A stretch of 64,000 nucleotides of DNA from Herbihabitans rhizosphaerae (GCF_004216555.1 NZ_SGWQ01000004.1:372001-436000); one strand, 5' to 3'; numbered from the stretch's first letter, positions 32,205 through 41,198 are shown. The notes: a model not told the origin generated them from the letters alone. Numbers and translations are program-made.

Positions 32205-33257
32205 ATGGGTGACCAGGTACTCGACCGGCGGTCACTCGGCCGCGCGACGCTCGAACGGCAGCTTCTGATCCGGCGCGAGCGCGGCGACGTCGTCGACACC
32301 GTCGAGCGGATCGGCGGGCTCAACGCGCAGCAGGCGAACGACCCGTACCTGGCGCTCGCGTCCCGGCTGGACGGCTTCCAACTGGACGACCTGACCACGG
32401 CGATCGAGGACCGCGCGCTGATCAGGTCGATCATGGTGCGCGGCACCCAGCACCTGGTGAGCGTGGCCGACTACCGCCGGCTGCGGCCGGTGCTGACACC
32501 GCTGTTCACCCGCATGCAGCGCAACACGTTCGGCCGGCGCACCGAGGGCGTGGACCTGGACGCGCTGGTCGCCGAGGCACGGGAGATCCTCGCCGCCGGT
32601 GACCAGCTCCGCCCCGACCTCGGCCGCCTGCTCGCCGAGTCCCGGCCCGGCTCGGACGCGAACGCGCTCGGGTGGTCGATCCAGTATCTGCTGCCGGTCG
32701 TGCATCCGGCGCCGTGCGGGATCTGGGACACCAAGGGGTCCACGCCGCTCGCGCTGGCGGAGTCGATCGTGGGGGAGTTCGACGAGCCCGACCCGCGCGA
32801 TCTCGTGCGCAGCTACCTCGGCGCGTTCGGTCCCGCCACGGTGTCCGACCTGCGGGCGTGGTCCGGTGCGGCCCGGCTCGCCGAGGTGGTCAAGGACATG
32901 GACGACGAACTGGCCGTCTTCCGCGACGAGAAGGGCCGCGCGGTGTTCGACCTGCCCGACGCGCCGCGACCCGATCGTGACACCCCCGTACCGGTCCGCC
33001 TGCTCGCCGGCTTCGACAACGTGCTGCTGGCCTACCACGACCGCGGCCGGTTCATGTCCGACGAGGTGCGGAAGATCGTGTGCGTCGGCGATCTCGTGGA
33101 GCAGACCGTGCTCGTGGACGGCGTGCTCACCGTCGAGCCGTTCGCACCGCTGTCCCATGACGACACGGAGGCGGTCACCGAAGAAGGCGCACGGCTGTTG
33201 GAACTGATCACCCCCGACGCCACGTCACACGACGTGCGACTGGTGAAAGCGATCTGA
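32205..33257 (+). CDS. winged-helix DNA-binding domain protein (HTH_42 family)
   Basis: 350 residues from ATG. It matches the AlkZ-like/DUF1006 winged-helix group: RRSLGRATLERQLLIRRERG, IGGLNAQQANDPYLALASRL, IMVRGTQHLVSVADYRRL, and the C-terminal LLAGFDNVLLAYHDRGRFMS. The glutamine pair QQ in NAQQANDPY matches the QxQ-like catalytic motif of AlkZ-type DNA glycosylases, which unhook interstrand crosslinks, but members of the wider family are often annotated only as DNA-binding. It stands alone. A DNA-repair glycosylase role is possible. Confidence 0.78.
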   Translation: MGDQVLDRRSLGRATLERQLLIRRERGDVVDTVERIGGLNAQQANDPYLALASRLDGFQLDDLTTAIEDRALIRSIMVRGTQHLVSVADYRRLRPVLTPLFTRMQRNTFGRRTEGVDLDALVAEAREILAAGDQLRPDLGRLLAESRPGSDANALGWSIQYLLPVVHPAPCGIWDTKGSTPLALAESIVGEFDEPDPRDLVRSYLGAFGPATVSDLRAWSGAARLAEVVKDMDDELAVFRDEKGRAVFDLPDAPRPDRDTPVPVRLLAGFDNVLLAYHDRGRFMSDEVRKIVCVGDLVEQTVLVDGVLTVEPFAPLSHDDTEAVTEEGARLLELITPDATSHDVRLVKAI

Positions 33258-33303
33258 AAGCGGGCTCTCGTCTACTTGCGCGATCACCGGAAGGAGGTCG
33301 CGG

Positions 33304-33744
33304 ATGCGACGATCGAGGTGGTTCGCGGTTGCCCTGCTCGGGGCGACCGTCGTCGGCACCGGGCTGTACGTCAGCGAGAGCACCGCCGAGGCCGACGGGG
33401 TGGCACCACCGCTCGTCACCGGCTGCGCGATCCGATTCGAGGCGGCCGGCCCGGCGATCTACCAGAACTCCACGCACCTGTGCACCGGCGCGACATCGGT
33501 CGCCGTCGAGCCGGACGGCGATCTCGTGATCAGGTCCGGCACACGCGGGCCGGTGATCTCGATGACCGTCGAGGAGGACGAGACGCTGGTGCGACGAGGA
33601 ATCCTGGCCGGGCCGTCCGGCGGCGGGAGCGAGACCGTCGTGCGGTTCTTCTCCACGCGGACCGGCGAGCCCGTGCGCGCCGACGCGGACGTGCTGAAAG
33701 GCACGTACTCGAATATCTGGGTCACCTGGGTGAACGCGGGGTAA
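33304..33744 (+). CDS. small secreted protein
   Basis: 146 residues from ATG with GGAGG 7 bases upstream. Signal peptide at residues 1-28 (FAVALLGATVVGTGLYV). The mature part is mostly beta (TGCAIRFEAAGPAIYQNSTH, TSVAVEPDGDLVIRSGTRG, YSNIWVTWVNAG) and has two Cys. Not recognised as a known family. It lies 6 bases upstream of the CHAP amidase gene, so co-expression is likely; an accessory or immunity-like role cannot be judged. Confidence 0.72.
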   Translation: MRRSRWFAVALLGATVVGTGLYVSESTAEADGVAPPLVTGCAIRFEAAGPAIYQNSTHLCTGATSVAVEPDGDLVIRSGTRGPVISMTVEEDETLVRRGILAGPSGGGSETVVRFFSTRTGEPVRADADVLKGTYSNIWVTWVNAG

Positions 33745-33750
33745 TTCGAC

Positions 33751-35088
33751 ATGAGCGGATTCAGGAAGGCGTTGGCCACCGTTCTCGCGCTCGCCGCGGT
33801 CGGCACCGGCGTGTCGTTCGCGTTGGCCGGCTCGCGTCCGGCCGAGGCCGCGACCTCGTTCGCCGACGTGAAGTGCGAGGGCGCGGCGCGGATGTTCCAA
33901 CTGCGCGCCGACGGTCGGGAACTCTGGTACGCCTCGGTCGGTGACCCGGCCGGGCGGTATCCGCAGTTCTACAACTGGCGCAGGGTCTACGAATTCGGCG
34001 CCTCCCGCCCGGCGCTGGCGGTGGCCGCGCACGCGGTTTCCGGCGGTTCGGCGAAACTGTTCGTGACCGACCGCGACGGCGGCCTGCGGTTCTACGACTT
34101 CGACCTCGGCAGCACGTCGATCAAGGGCGTGCGCGACCTGCGTACCGGCAGCGCGAACGACCGGGGCCCGTACGATTTCAGCCGCCTCGCCTCCGACGGC
34201 AAGCGGCTGTACGGCTCCAAGGACGGCAAGCTGTTCGTGATGACCAGCGTGTCGTCCACCCGCGCGCCCACGGCTCCGGCATACGTGAAGAGCATCGGCT
34301 ATCCGTTGGCCCTGTGGGGCAACGCGGGCAGCGATCAGGAACTGATGTACACCGACTCCAGCGGCGCGCTGCGGGCGGTGGACGTGAGCTTCTCGTCGGG
34401 CTGGGACGCGACGATCAGCACCGTCCGCTCGACCGGATGGGATCAGGCCGGCATCGGCTCGCCCGGCGCCGGGGTGGTGTTCCGGGACGTGCCGAACCAC
34501 CTGTGGCGGCATCTGATCGACCTGCCGGCCAAGGGCACCGGCACGGCGATCTCCGATCACACGACGGTCGCCAACGTGAACACGCTGAGCTTGCCGCTGA
34601 CCGTCGCGCCGGACGTCTGCTCGCAGGTGACCGGCTCCAACGTGGTGGCGATCGCGCGTGGCCAACTCGGCGTCGAGGAGGGGCCGGAGGCGGACAAGTA
34701 CTTCTCCTGGGCGTGGCCGGGCCTGCACACCGACCGGGATTCCTGGTGCGCCGCGTTCGTCAGCTGGGTGGTCAACCACAAGGCGCACGTGACCACGTAC
34801 AAGAGCGCCGCGGTCGGCGACTGGGTGAACACCGCGAAGGCCGACGGATCGAACCTGAACCGGGTCTCCACGCCGAGGGCGGGCGATCTGATCGCGTTCG
34901 ACTGGGACGGCAACGGTGACTACGCCTACCCGAACCGGCACATCGGAATCGTCGACCACGTCGACCGCGACGGCGTGATCCACACGATCGAGGGCAACTG
35001 GGGCCCGGCGGGGGACGGCTGGGTGCATCGCGACACGCACAATCCCGCCACGGCCCGCTATCACATGCTCTATATCAGGATCGAGTGA
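33751..35088 (+). CDS. secreted CHAP-domain peptidoglycan amidase with beta-propeller-like N-terminus
   Basis: 445 residues. Signal peptide at residues 1-30. The middle 30-285 is beta-rich with repeated short motifs (FQLRADGRELWYASVGD, KLFVTDRDGGLRFYDF), like tachylectin-type or other propeller lectins. The C-terminal CHAP domain has the catalytic Cys in DSWCAAFVSWVVNH and the His in YPNRHIGIVDHVDRDG. It should cleave peptidoglycan outside the cell, with the N-terminus aiding binding. It follows a small secreted protein gene by 6 bases and ends at a strong terminator. Confidence 0.83.
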   Translation: MSGFRKALATVLALAAVGTGVSFALAGSRPAEAATSFADVKCEGAARMFQLRADGRELWYASVGDPAGRYPQFYNWRRVYEFGASRPALAVAAHAVSGGSAKLFVTDRDGGLRFYDFDLGSTSIKGVRDLRTGSANDRGPYDFSRLASDGKRLYGSKDGKLFVMTSVSSTRAPTAPAYVKSIGYPLALWGNAGSDQELMYTDSSGALRAVDVSFSSGWDATISTVRSTGWDQAGIGSPGAGVVFRDVPNHLWRHLIDLPAKGTGTAISDHTTVANVNTLSLPLTVAPDVCSQVTGSNVVAIARGQLGVEEGPEADKYFSWAWPGLHTDRDSWCAAFVSWVVNHKAHVTTYKSAAVGDWVNTAKADGSNLNRVSTPRAGDLIAFDWDGNGDYAYPNRHIGIVDHVDRDGVIHTIEGNWGPAGDGWVHRDTHNPATARYHMLYIRIE

Positions 35089-35092
35089 ACGA

Positions 35093-35130
35093 GCCCGCGC
35101 CGCCTCGGATCGGGACGAGGCGGCGCGGGC
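35093..35130. terminator. bidirectional hairpin terminator
   Basis: Perfect 15-base stem (GCCCGCGCCGCCTCG at 35093-35107, complement at 35116-35130) with an 8-base loop, between the convergent CHAP amidase and S1 protease genes. Confidence 0.85.
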
Positions 35131-35140
35131 GTGAACGGTG

Positions 35141-36019
35141 CTACTTTCTCGCGGCGGCGCCGAACACCTGCTCGTGCGCCCAGTCTCCGAGGGTGCCGGT
35201 CAGCTTCGCGGAGATGCTGTAGCGGTCGCAGTTCGACGCGCCCCAGGACGTGACCCCGACGATGATCCCGTCGACGACCACCGGGCCGCCGCTGTCGCCG
35301 GAGCACGTACCGGTCTTGCCGTCGTCATAGCCCGCGCAGATCATCTGGTCGTCCTTGACGGGAATGTCGAACACCTGGCAGTCCTTCGCCGCGTTGATCG
35401 GCATTGTGGTCTTCATCAGCTTTCCCGAACCACCACTCGGGCCGGTCTTGCCGTATCCGATCGCGGTCGCCTCCTTGCCGGGCTGGGTGAGCCCGGAGTC
35501 GTTGGACGTCGCGAACTTGGCGAACTTGTCCTCGGAGATCGGCACGTCGTCGGCGATCGTCACGACCGCGACGTCGTGGCCCTGCTGCCAGCCGCCCGCT
35601 CCGCCGTACTCCGGGTGCGCCTTGAACTCGACCACCTTGCTCTTGAACGTCTCGTCACCCGAGGTGTTGAGATCGTCGTCGCCGTACAGGTAGCTCTTCT
35701 CGCCCTGCGCGTCGATCATGCAGTGCGCCGCGGTCAGGATCTTCCGCTTGCCGACGATCGAGGCGGTACAGGACTGGCCCTGCGGTCCGCCGCCGCCGAC
35801 GCGCATGCCGGCGATGACGAACGGGAACTCGCCGACCGTGGCGGGCTGCCCGTTGACGACCCTCGGGCCCGCACCGGGTTCGGGCGTCAACTGGTCGGTT
35901 GGCGTGGCCGCCGTGGCCGGCGCCTCGGGGGCGGCGTGTGCCGTCGCGACACCGGTCAGGGGAAGAGCGACGGCCAGTGCGGCGGCGACCATCGCGGCGC
36001 GCGGACGAAAGCGTTTCAT
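35141..36019 (-). CDS. secreted trypsin-like serine protease (S1)
   Basis: 292 residues from an ATG with AAAGG upstream; the longer frame is rejected because the signal peptide starts here (RFRPRAAMVAAALAVALPLT). A short propeptide follows, then RVVNGQPATVGEFPFVIAG (the N-terminal activation strand). Catalytic residues: His in ILTAAHC, Asp in HDVAVVTI, Ser in CSGDSGGPVVV. It is divergent from the LAL regulator gene. A paralogue is at 41251-42132. Confidence 0.92.
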   Translation of the reverse strand: MKRFRPRAAMVAAALAVALPLTGVATAHAAPEAPATAATPTDQLTPEPGAGPRVVNGQPATVGEFPFVIAGMRVGGGGPQGQSCTASIVGKRKILTAAHCMIDAQGEKSYLYGDDDLNTSGDETFKSKVVEFKAHPEYGGAGGWQQGHDVAVVTIADDVPISEDKFAKFATSNDSGLTQPGKEATAIGYGKTGPSGGSGKLMKTTMPINAAKDCQVFDIPVKDDQMICAGYDDGKTGTCSGDSGGPVVVDGIIVGVTSWGASNCDRYSISAKLTGTLGDWAHEQVFGAAARK

Positions 36020-36137
36020 CGGAGTTGACCTTTCGCGAGTACGGATTTCCGTAGGTGGACCGCACCTCCACCAGGACTCACGGTTCCGGTTGAGCAGTAC
36101 CCAAACAACGCAGGAAGCCGGATCTAGGTGCACGTAA

Positions 36138-36159
36138 TACTTTCGGACCCTACTAAAGT
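36138..36159. promoter_or_regulatory. dyad TACTTT...CTAAAGT upstream of the LAL gene
   Basis: Imperfect inverted repeat (ACTTT at 36139-36143, AAAGT at 36155-36159) in the 229-base divergent gap between the S1 protease and the LAL gene. It resembles the perfect dyad at 39209-39230 just after the LAL gene. It is followed by another pair, ACTAA...TTAGT. Possible LAL-binding or promoter element. Confidence 0.4.
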
Positions 36160-36248
36160 CGGGTAACTCGTTAGTAAGCTTCACGGGCGGTGGGCTCCGT
36201 ACTACTCTCCGAAAAGACAGAGAACGTTGGCCCGCCCCCGGGGGTGAC

Positions 36249-39185
36249 ATGGCTCGACGGTCGACGTTGACCCCGAACGGCGCGGCCAACTCGCACACCG
36301 GTTCACCGTCGTTCGTAGGCCGTGAATCGGAACTCAACGCCGTTCTGTCGACACTGACGAAAACTCCGTCGGTGGCGATGATCTCCGGCGAGGCCGGCGT
36401 CGGAAAGACGCGCCTGGTCACCGAGTTGCTCGCGCATCCGGAAATGGTCGACAGACGCGCGATAGTCGGCTATTGCCAGCCCATCGGAGAACCATTTCCC
36501 TACGGCGTCGTGCTCGAGGCGATTCGCAAGGTGGGCGACGCGCTGGCCGACTGCCGGCTGAGTCCGGTCGTCGGCACGCTGCGGCCCTATCTGCCCGAGA
36601 TCGCCGACCTGCTGCCGGCCGCGCCGGGGCCGCTCGGCGATCCGAGGGCCGAGCGGCACCGGCTGTTCCGCGCCGTGCGCGAGTTCCTCGACGCGCTCGG
36701 GCCGACGGTACTGGTCACCGAGGATCTGCACTGGTCCGACGACGGTTCTCGGCGCCTGCTCAGGTTCCTGATGTCGGAGCCGCCGCCGAATCTGTCGATG
36801 GTGGTGACCTATCGCGGCGAGGAGATTCCGGGCGGGCTGCCGCTGGGCGGCGCGTATCGGCCGGCGCCGGGCGCGGCGAGCACGTTGATCGAGCTGAGCC
36901 CGCTGGAGCCGGACGAGGTGCACGAGCTGACCACCGCGCTGCTCGGCGGGCGGCCGGTGTCCACGCGGTTCACCCGTTTGCTGCACGAGCGGACCGCCGG
37001 TCTCCCGTTCGTGGTCGAGGAATTGCTGCACACCTTGCGGCCGACCGACGAGACCTGGCCGCTGGACGATTTGGCCGCGTGCGATCAATTGGACGGCGCG
37101 CGGGTACCGGCGCTGTTGCGGGAATCGATGGCCGAGCGGATTTCCACGTTGTCAATTGGGGCCACCCGAACGGTCCAAGCCGCCGCCGTCGTGGCCGTTC
37201 CGGTCGACGGTGATCTGTTGGCGGACCTGGCCGCGATTCCGCAAGATCGCGCACCGCGCGCGTTGGCGTCGGCGCTGGCGGCGAATGTGCTCATCGAAAC
37301 GGGAGAAGGGCTGTACGAGTTTCGGCATTCGCTGGCTCAGCGTGCGGCCTATCAGGCCATACCGGCGCCCGAACGGCGGCAGTTGCACCGGCGCGCGGTT
37401 ATGGTGTTGGGCGAATTGGAACCACGGCCACTAGTGCAATTGGCGGAGCACAGCAGAAAGGCCGGAGCGCTCACCGAATGGGCCGGCTACGCCGAGGCCG
37501 CTGTGGACCGGGCGATCGAGGCCGGGGACGTGGTCACCGCGACGGACCTGTTGTGCCAGTTGCTGGACGAGCCGATGCTGCCCGCCTCCAGCGTGGACCA
37601 GCTCGCCGTCAAGTTGACGCAGGTCGGCGCGAACGGCATCGACGTGCAGACCATCGCCAGGACACTGGAGCGGTTGCTGGCCGATCGGCGACTGTCCCGG
37701 CGCCTGCACGGCGAGGTCCGGCTGGCGCTCGGGGTGCAACTCCTCCGGCAGGCCGGCGAGCTCGAGACGGCCCGTGCCCACCTCGAGATGGCGATCAAGG
37801 ACCTGGAGCACCAGCCGGAACTGGCCGGCCGCGGCATGGCGATGCTGGCGATGGTCGTGGCGGGGGCGACTCCCGTCGCCGAGCATCTCCAGTGGCAGGC
37901 CAAGGTCGACGAGATGATCAAGACCGGCACGAACGAGCGCACCATCATGACCCTGCTCGCGAGCAGCGTGGCGACGTACATGCTCGCCGGTGACCCCAAG
38001 GCCTGGGCGATGCTGGATGGGGCGCCGAAGGCGGCGGACACCCCGGAGGTGCGGCGCGAGCTGGCGCGGATGCAGTGCAACATCGCCGACGCCTGCGCGT
38101 GGAACGGCTATCACGTCAAGGCGCGGCGGTTCCTCGAGATCGGGTCCCGGCTGGCTCAGTCGTCCGGAGAGATCTACGTACTCAGCCTGTCCCACTCGAC
38201 CCGCGCGCATCTGGACTGGCGCGCCGGTGAATGGGACGGGCTGGCACCGCGCTGCCTGGCGCTGGCGGACGAGTACCGCGAGATCAGGTCGATCACCAAC
38301 GAGGTGGCGCTCGTGCTCGGCCTGCTCGCGGTCGCCTCGGGGAGTTGGGAATCGGCCGAGGTGCGGTTCGCCGAGACCGGGATCAGCCAGCCGGGCGACG
38401 CGTTCGCACACGTCGCGATCGCGGCGCGGGGCGGTCTGACCCGCATGCGGCTGTGTCAGGAGGACGGCGAAGGCGCCGCCCAGGAGGCCGACCGAGGTCT
38501 GGACCTGTTGCGGCGCAAGGGGATCTGGACGTTCGCCGCCGAGATGGCGCCACATCTGGTGGACGCGTACCGCGCGGTCGGCCGGATCAGCGACGCGCGG
38601 TTGTTCGTGGACGACTTCGCGCACGGCATCGCCGGCCGGGACGCGCCGAGTGCCCACGCCGCGCTGTCCTGGTGCAAGGGAATCCTCGCCGCGCACGACG
38701 ACGATCGCGAGGCCGCGTCGGGCCACCTCCTGGAGGCCAGCGCCGCCTACGAGCGGATGCCGGCGCCGTACCACGCCGCGCTCGCGGCCGAACGCGCGCT
38801 GACCTGTCACCCGTCGGCCGCCGCCGAGCCGGCCGCGATCGACCGGCTTTTCGCGCTGGCGCAATGGTTCCAGTCGATCGGCGCGACGATCGACGCCGCC
38901 CGGTGCCAGTTCGCGCTGCGGGAGAAGGGCGTCAGCTATCCGTCCCGCCGCGGCCGGCGCGGGTACGGCACCGAGCTGTCGCCACGGGAGCGCGAAGTGG
39001 CCAGGATGATCGCCGCCGGCCAGACGAACCGGGAGATCGCCAAGGCGCTGTTCCTGTCGCCCCGCACGGTCGAGCGGCACACCGCCAGTGTGCTGAAGAA
39101 GATGGGCGTCAGCTCCCGAACCGAGCTGCAGGACGACAGCTCCCGCGCCCATCTAGAAGAACTCGTCGACCGGCCAGGTGCTTGA
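36249..39185 (+). CDS. LAL-type LuxR-family regulator with AAA ATPase domain
   Basis: 978 residues. N-terminal AAA domain with FVGRESELNAVLSTL, Walker A ISGEAGVGKTRLVTEL and Walker B-like VLVTEDLHWSDDGS; a long helical TPR-like middle; and a C-terminal LuxR HTH, LSPREREVARMIAAGQTNRE then ALFLSPRTVERHTASVLKKM. This is the large ATP-binding LuxR (MalT-like) type, often a pathway-specific activator. It is flanked by secreted protease genes on both sides and may control them. Domain order matches the family. Confidence 0.9.
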   Translation: MARRSTLTPNGAANSHTGSPSFVGRESELNAVLSTLTKTPSVAMISGEAGVGKTRLVTELLAHPEMVDRRAIVGYCQPIGEPFPYGVVLEAIRKVGDALADCRLSPVVGTLRPYLPEIADLLPAAPGPLGDPRAERHRLFRAVREFLDALGPTVLVTEDLHWSDDGSRRLLRFLMSEPPPNLSMVVTYRGEEIPGGLPLGGAYRPAPGAASTLIELSPLEPDEVHELTTALLGGRPVSTRFTRLLHERTAGLPFVVEELLHTLRPTDETWPLDDLAACDQLDGARVPALLRESMAERISTLSIGATRTVQAAAVVAVPVDGDLLADLAAIPQDRAPRALASALAANVLIETGEGLYEFRHSLAQRAAYQAIPAPERRQLHRRAVMVLGELEPRPLVQLAEHSRKAGALTEWAGYAEAAVDRAIEAGDVVTATDLLCQLLDEPMLPASSVDQLAVKLTQVGANGIDVQTIARTLERLLADRRLSRRLHGEVRLALGVQLLRQAGELETARAHLEMAIKDLEHQPELAGRGMAMLAMVVAGATPVAEHLQWQAKVDEMIKTGTNERTIMTLLASSVATYMLAGDPKAWAMLDGAPKAADTPEVRRELARMQCNIADACAWNGYHVKARRFLEIGSRLAQSSGEIYVLSLSHSTRAHLDWRAGEWDGLAPRCLALADEYREIRSITNEVALVLGLLAVASGSWESAEVRFAETGISQPGDAFAHVAIAARGGLTRMRLCQEDGEGAAQEADRGLDLLRRKGIWTFAAEMAPHLVDAYRAVGRISDARLFVDDFAHGIAGRDAPSAHAALSWCKGILAAHDDDREAASGHLLEASAAYERMPAPYHAALAAERALTCHPSAAAEPAAIDRLFALAQWFQSIGATIDAARCQFALREKGVSYPSRRGRRGYGTELSPREREVARMIAAGQTNREIAKALFLSPRTVERHTASVLKKMGVSSRTELQDDSSRAHLEELVDRPGA

Positions 39186-39192
39186 CAAACGC

Positions 39193-39230
39193 ACGGGTAC
39201 CCGTCCGCGTACTTTAGCCCGCTAAAGTAC
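39193..39230. promoter_or_regulatory. two tandem palindromes after the LAL gene
   Basis: ACGGGTACCCGT (39193-39204, perfect 12-base palindrome) is followed by a perfect 10-2-10 dyad with left arm GTACTTTAGC at 39209-39218 and right arm at 39221-39230. They sit 7 bases after the LAL stop and 167 bases before the end of the convergent S8 gene. There is no T run. They look more like protein-binding sites or a promoter for a short transcript than a terminator. An 8-codon frame with stop lies at 39260-39286. Confidence 0.55.
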
Positions 39231-39348
39231 GGCAGCTGCGGAGAAAGACCAGGTCAGACATGATCATCAGAGTACGGAGAACGTGAGGGTGATCCACGTA
39301 CGGCCTCGGGCGGCGGTGGGATCACACTCACGCTCCTGAGCACACGGC

Positions 39349-39387
39349 AAGGGGCCGGTCACACCGTTTCGGCGTGACCGGCCCTTT
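39349..39387. terminator. bidirectional hairpin terminator
   Basis: Stem GGGCCGGTCAC (39352-39362) with its complement (39374-39384), 11-base loop, flanked by AA on the left and TT on the right. It is next to the end of the S8 protease gene and also faces the LAL side. Confidence 0.8.
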
Positions 39388-39396
39388 GCGTTGGTG

Positions 39397-40629
39397 CTAC
39401 TTGATTCCGACGGTGAACAGCAGCTTGTTCGGCGAGCCCTGGCCCGGGTTCTGCACCTTGCCCTCGGTCGCCGCCGCCACGATGGCCTCCTTGGCCTGAG
39501 CGGGGGTGGCGTCCTTGTGCAGCTGGAAGTACAGCGCCGCGGCGCCGGCCGCGTGCGGCGAGGCCATCGACGTGCCGGACATGGTGGCCGAGCCGCTGCC
39601 GTTGTGCGAGGCGGACGTGATGTTGCCGCCCGGCGCGAACAGCGAGACGCAGGTGCCGACGCTGGAGAAGCCCGACTTGCCGTCACCCTTGTCGGTGGAG
39701 CCGGCGTTGAGCGAGCTCTTCGCGCTTCCCGGCGAGTTCAGGCAGGCGTCGCCGCCGTCGTTGCCGGCAGCGGTCGCGGACAGGATGCCGGCCTCGGCCG
39801 CCTTGTCGGTGGCCTCGTTCATGGCCTGATGCGGGTGCGTGTCGGCACCAAGGCTCATGTTGATCACACCAGGCTTGACGCCGTTCGCCGCCACCCAGTC
39901 GATCGCCTTGATTACGCCCTCGTCCGGGCCGGAGCCGCCGGCGTCGAGCACCTTGATCCCGACGACCTTGGCCTTCTTCGCGACACCGAAGGTCTTGCCG
40001 ACCGCCGTGCCGGCGGTGTGCGTGCCGTGGCCGTTCTCGTCCGTGGACGGCTGGCCCGGGTCGATGTAGTTCTCCCCGTACTCGGCACGCCCCTCGAAGT
40101 CGGGGTGGTCCTTGCTGATCCCGGTGTCGATGTCGTAGACCGTGACACCCTCGCCGGTCGCGTTGTAGACGTACTTCTGGTCCAGGCTGCCTTCCTGCTG
40201 GTCTACCCGGTCCAGGCCCCACGACGGCGGGTTGGGCTGCTCGTCGTAGGCGCGCACGGTGACGCTCTGCTGGACGTAGCGGACCGCCGGGTCGGCGGCG
40301 AGCTTCTTGGCGGCGGCCGGATCCATGCGCACCGAGAATCCGCGCAACACGGTGTCGTAGGTGAACTTCACGGTGCCGCCGTACTTGCCGGTCAGGTCGC
40401 CGGCCAGTGATTCGGCCGACTGCTGGGCGGTCCGTGCGAACGCGGCCGGCTCGCCGTTCAGCGCCACGATGTACTGGCCGGGGATGGCCGCGGCCGAACC
40501 CTCGTTCAGGATCGCACCCTCGGCCTGCTCCGCCGTGGCGGCACCGGCCAGCGACACGGACACCGCGGCGGCAGCCGCCACGCCGACCACGGCGATCCGT
40601 GCTCCGGCGCTCCTTGGCTTGAACCTCAT
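39397..40629 (-). CDS. secreted subtilisin-like serine protease (S8)
   Basis: 410 residues from an ATG with GAGGGAG upstream. Signal peptide at residues 1-35, then an I9-type propeptide (AIPGQYIVALNGEPAAFART, ending near TVRAYDEQ), then the S8 domain: Asp in VYDIDTGISKDHPDF, His in GHGTHTAGTAVG, Asn in TAAGNDGGDA, and Ser in SGTSMASPHAAGAAA. Mature enzyme is about 280 residues, proteinase K-like. It acts outside the cell. Confidence 0.94.
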   Translation of the reverse strand: MRFKPRSAGARIAVVGVAAAAAVSVSLAGAATAEQAEGAILNEGSAAAIPGQYIVALNGEPAAFARTAQQSAESLAGDLTGKYGGTVKFTYDTVLRGFSVRMDPAAAKKLAADPAVRYVQQSVTVRAYDEQPNPPSWGLDRVDQQEGSLDQKYVYNATGEGVTVYDIDTGISKDHPDFEGRAEYGENYIDPGQPSTDENGHGTHTAGTAVGKTFGVAKKAKVVGIKVLDAGGSGPDEGVIKAIDWVAANGVKPGVINMSLGADTHPHQAMNEATDKAAEAGILSATAAGNDGGDACLNSPGSAKSSLNAGSTDKGDGKSGFSSVGTCVSLFAPGGNITSASHNGSGSATMSGTSMASPHAAGAAALYFQLHKDATPAQAKEAIVAAATEGKVQNPGQGSPNKLLFTVGIK

Positions 40630-40754
40630 ATTCGCTCCCTCACTGTGTCGAACACAAAGACCAGCGTGATCAGTTCGGTGCACTCAAACAATAGGCCTGG
40701 CAACAATGCGTACCCTCAACCTTTTCAAATTTGGGCATGCGATGTCGCGGACAA

Positions 40755-40773
40755 CCTACGATCGTAGGTAGAC
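40755..40773. repeat. duplicated block CCTACGATCGTAGGTAGAC, copy 1
   Basis: 19-base block containing a perfect 14-base palindrome CCTACGATCGTAGG, with TAATCGGCC at 40792-40800 further along. The same two blocks recur at 42347-42365 and 42393-42401, in front of the S1 protease. This copy lies between the divergent S8 gene and the small-peptide gene. Either a shared operator or a trace of local duplication. Confidence 0.6.
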
Positions 40774-40841
40774 AAAGTGTGGCGTGTCGATTAATCGGCC
40801 CACCATGTGAAGATCGCAATTTGCCTCGAGAAGGAGACGTG

Positions 40842-41009
40842 ATGTCAGTCGTGCTGAGAAGGCTGGTCGTGCCGGTCGCCGCGGCGGCGCTGCTCGTGGT
40901 GCTCGGCGGGCAGGTCGCCGGTGCCGATGAGCACCCGCCCGGCGCGGTCGTGCTGGGATGTATCTACGGGGAAGGCCCGCCGGTGGTCGACCCGCTGCCG
41001 CAGTGCTGA
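40842..41009 (+). CDS. small secreted peptide precursor
   Basis: 55 residues from an ATG with GAAGGAG 6 bases upstream. A clear Sec signal (LRRLVVPVAAAALLVVLGGQ, cleavage near VAGA-DE) leaves a mature peptide of about 28 residues, DEHPPGAVVLGCIYGEGPPV then VDPLPQC, with two Cys that could form a disulfide. Not recognised. It is divergent from the S8 protease gene. A secreted inhibitor, signal or structural peptide are all possible. Confidence 0.65.
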   Translation: MSVVLRRLVVPVAAAALLVVLGGQVAGADEHPPGAVVLGCIYGEGPPVVDPLPQC

Positions 41010-41198
41010 CAGGGGGCGGCTGGGGTGCCGCCGGTCTGATCCGGGACACCCCCTCGGGGACAAAGCCAGAGAATTCGGGTGCAATCCTGTTCGGCAGGTT
41101 TACCATTTCGAACGTACCGAAAGCGGTGTCCGGTAAGGCGCGGGTACCCGATGTCGCGTATCGCCGTTGTCGATTCGACCGTGATACGGCTACCGCCA

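Noticed and set aside
41010-41198. Possible riboswitch between the small peptide gene and the S1 protease terminator
   Set aside because: Some short stems (CCCCCTCGGGG) occur but no known conserved riboswitch core was found, and no plus-strand gene follows.
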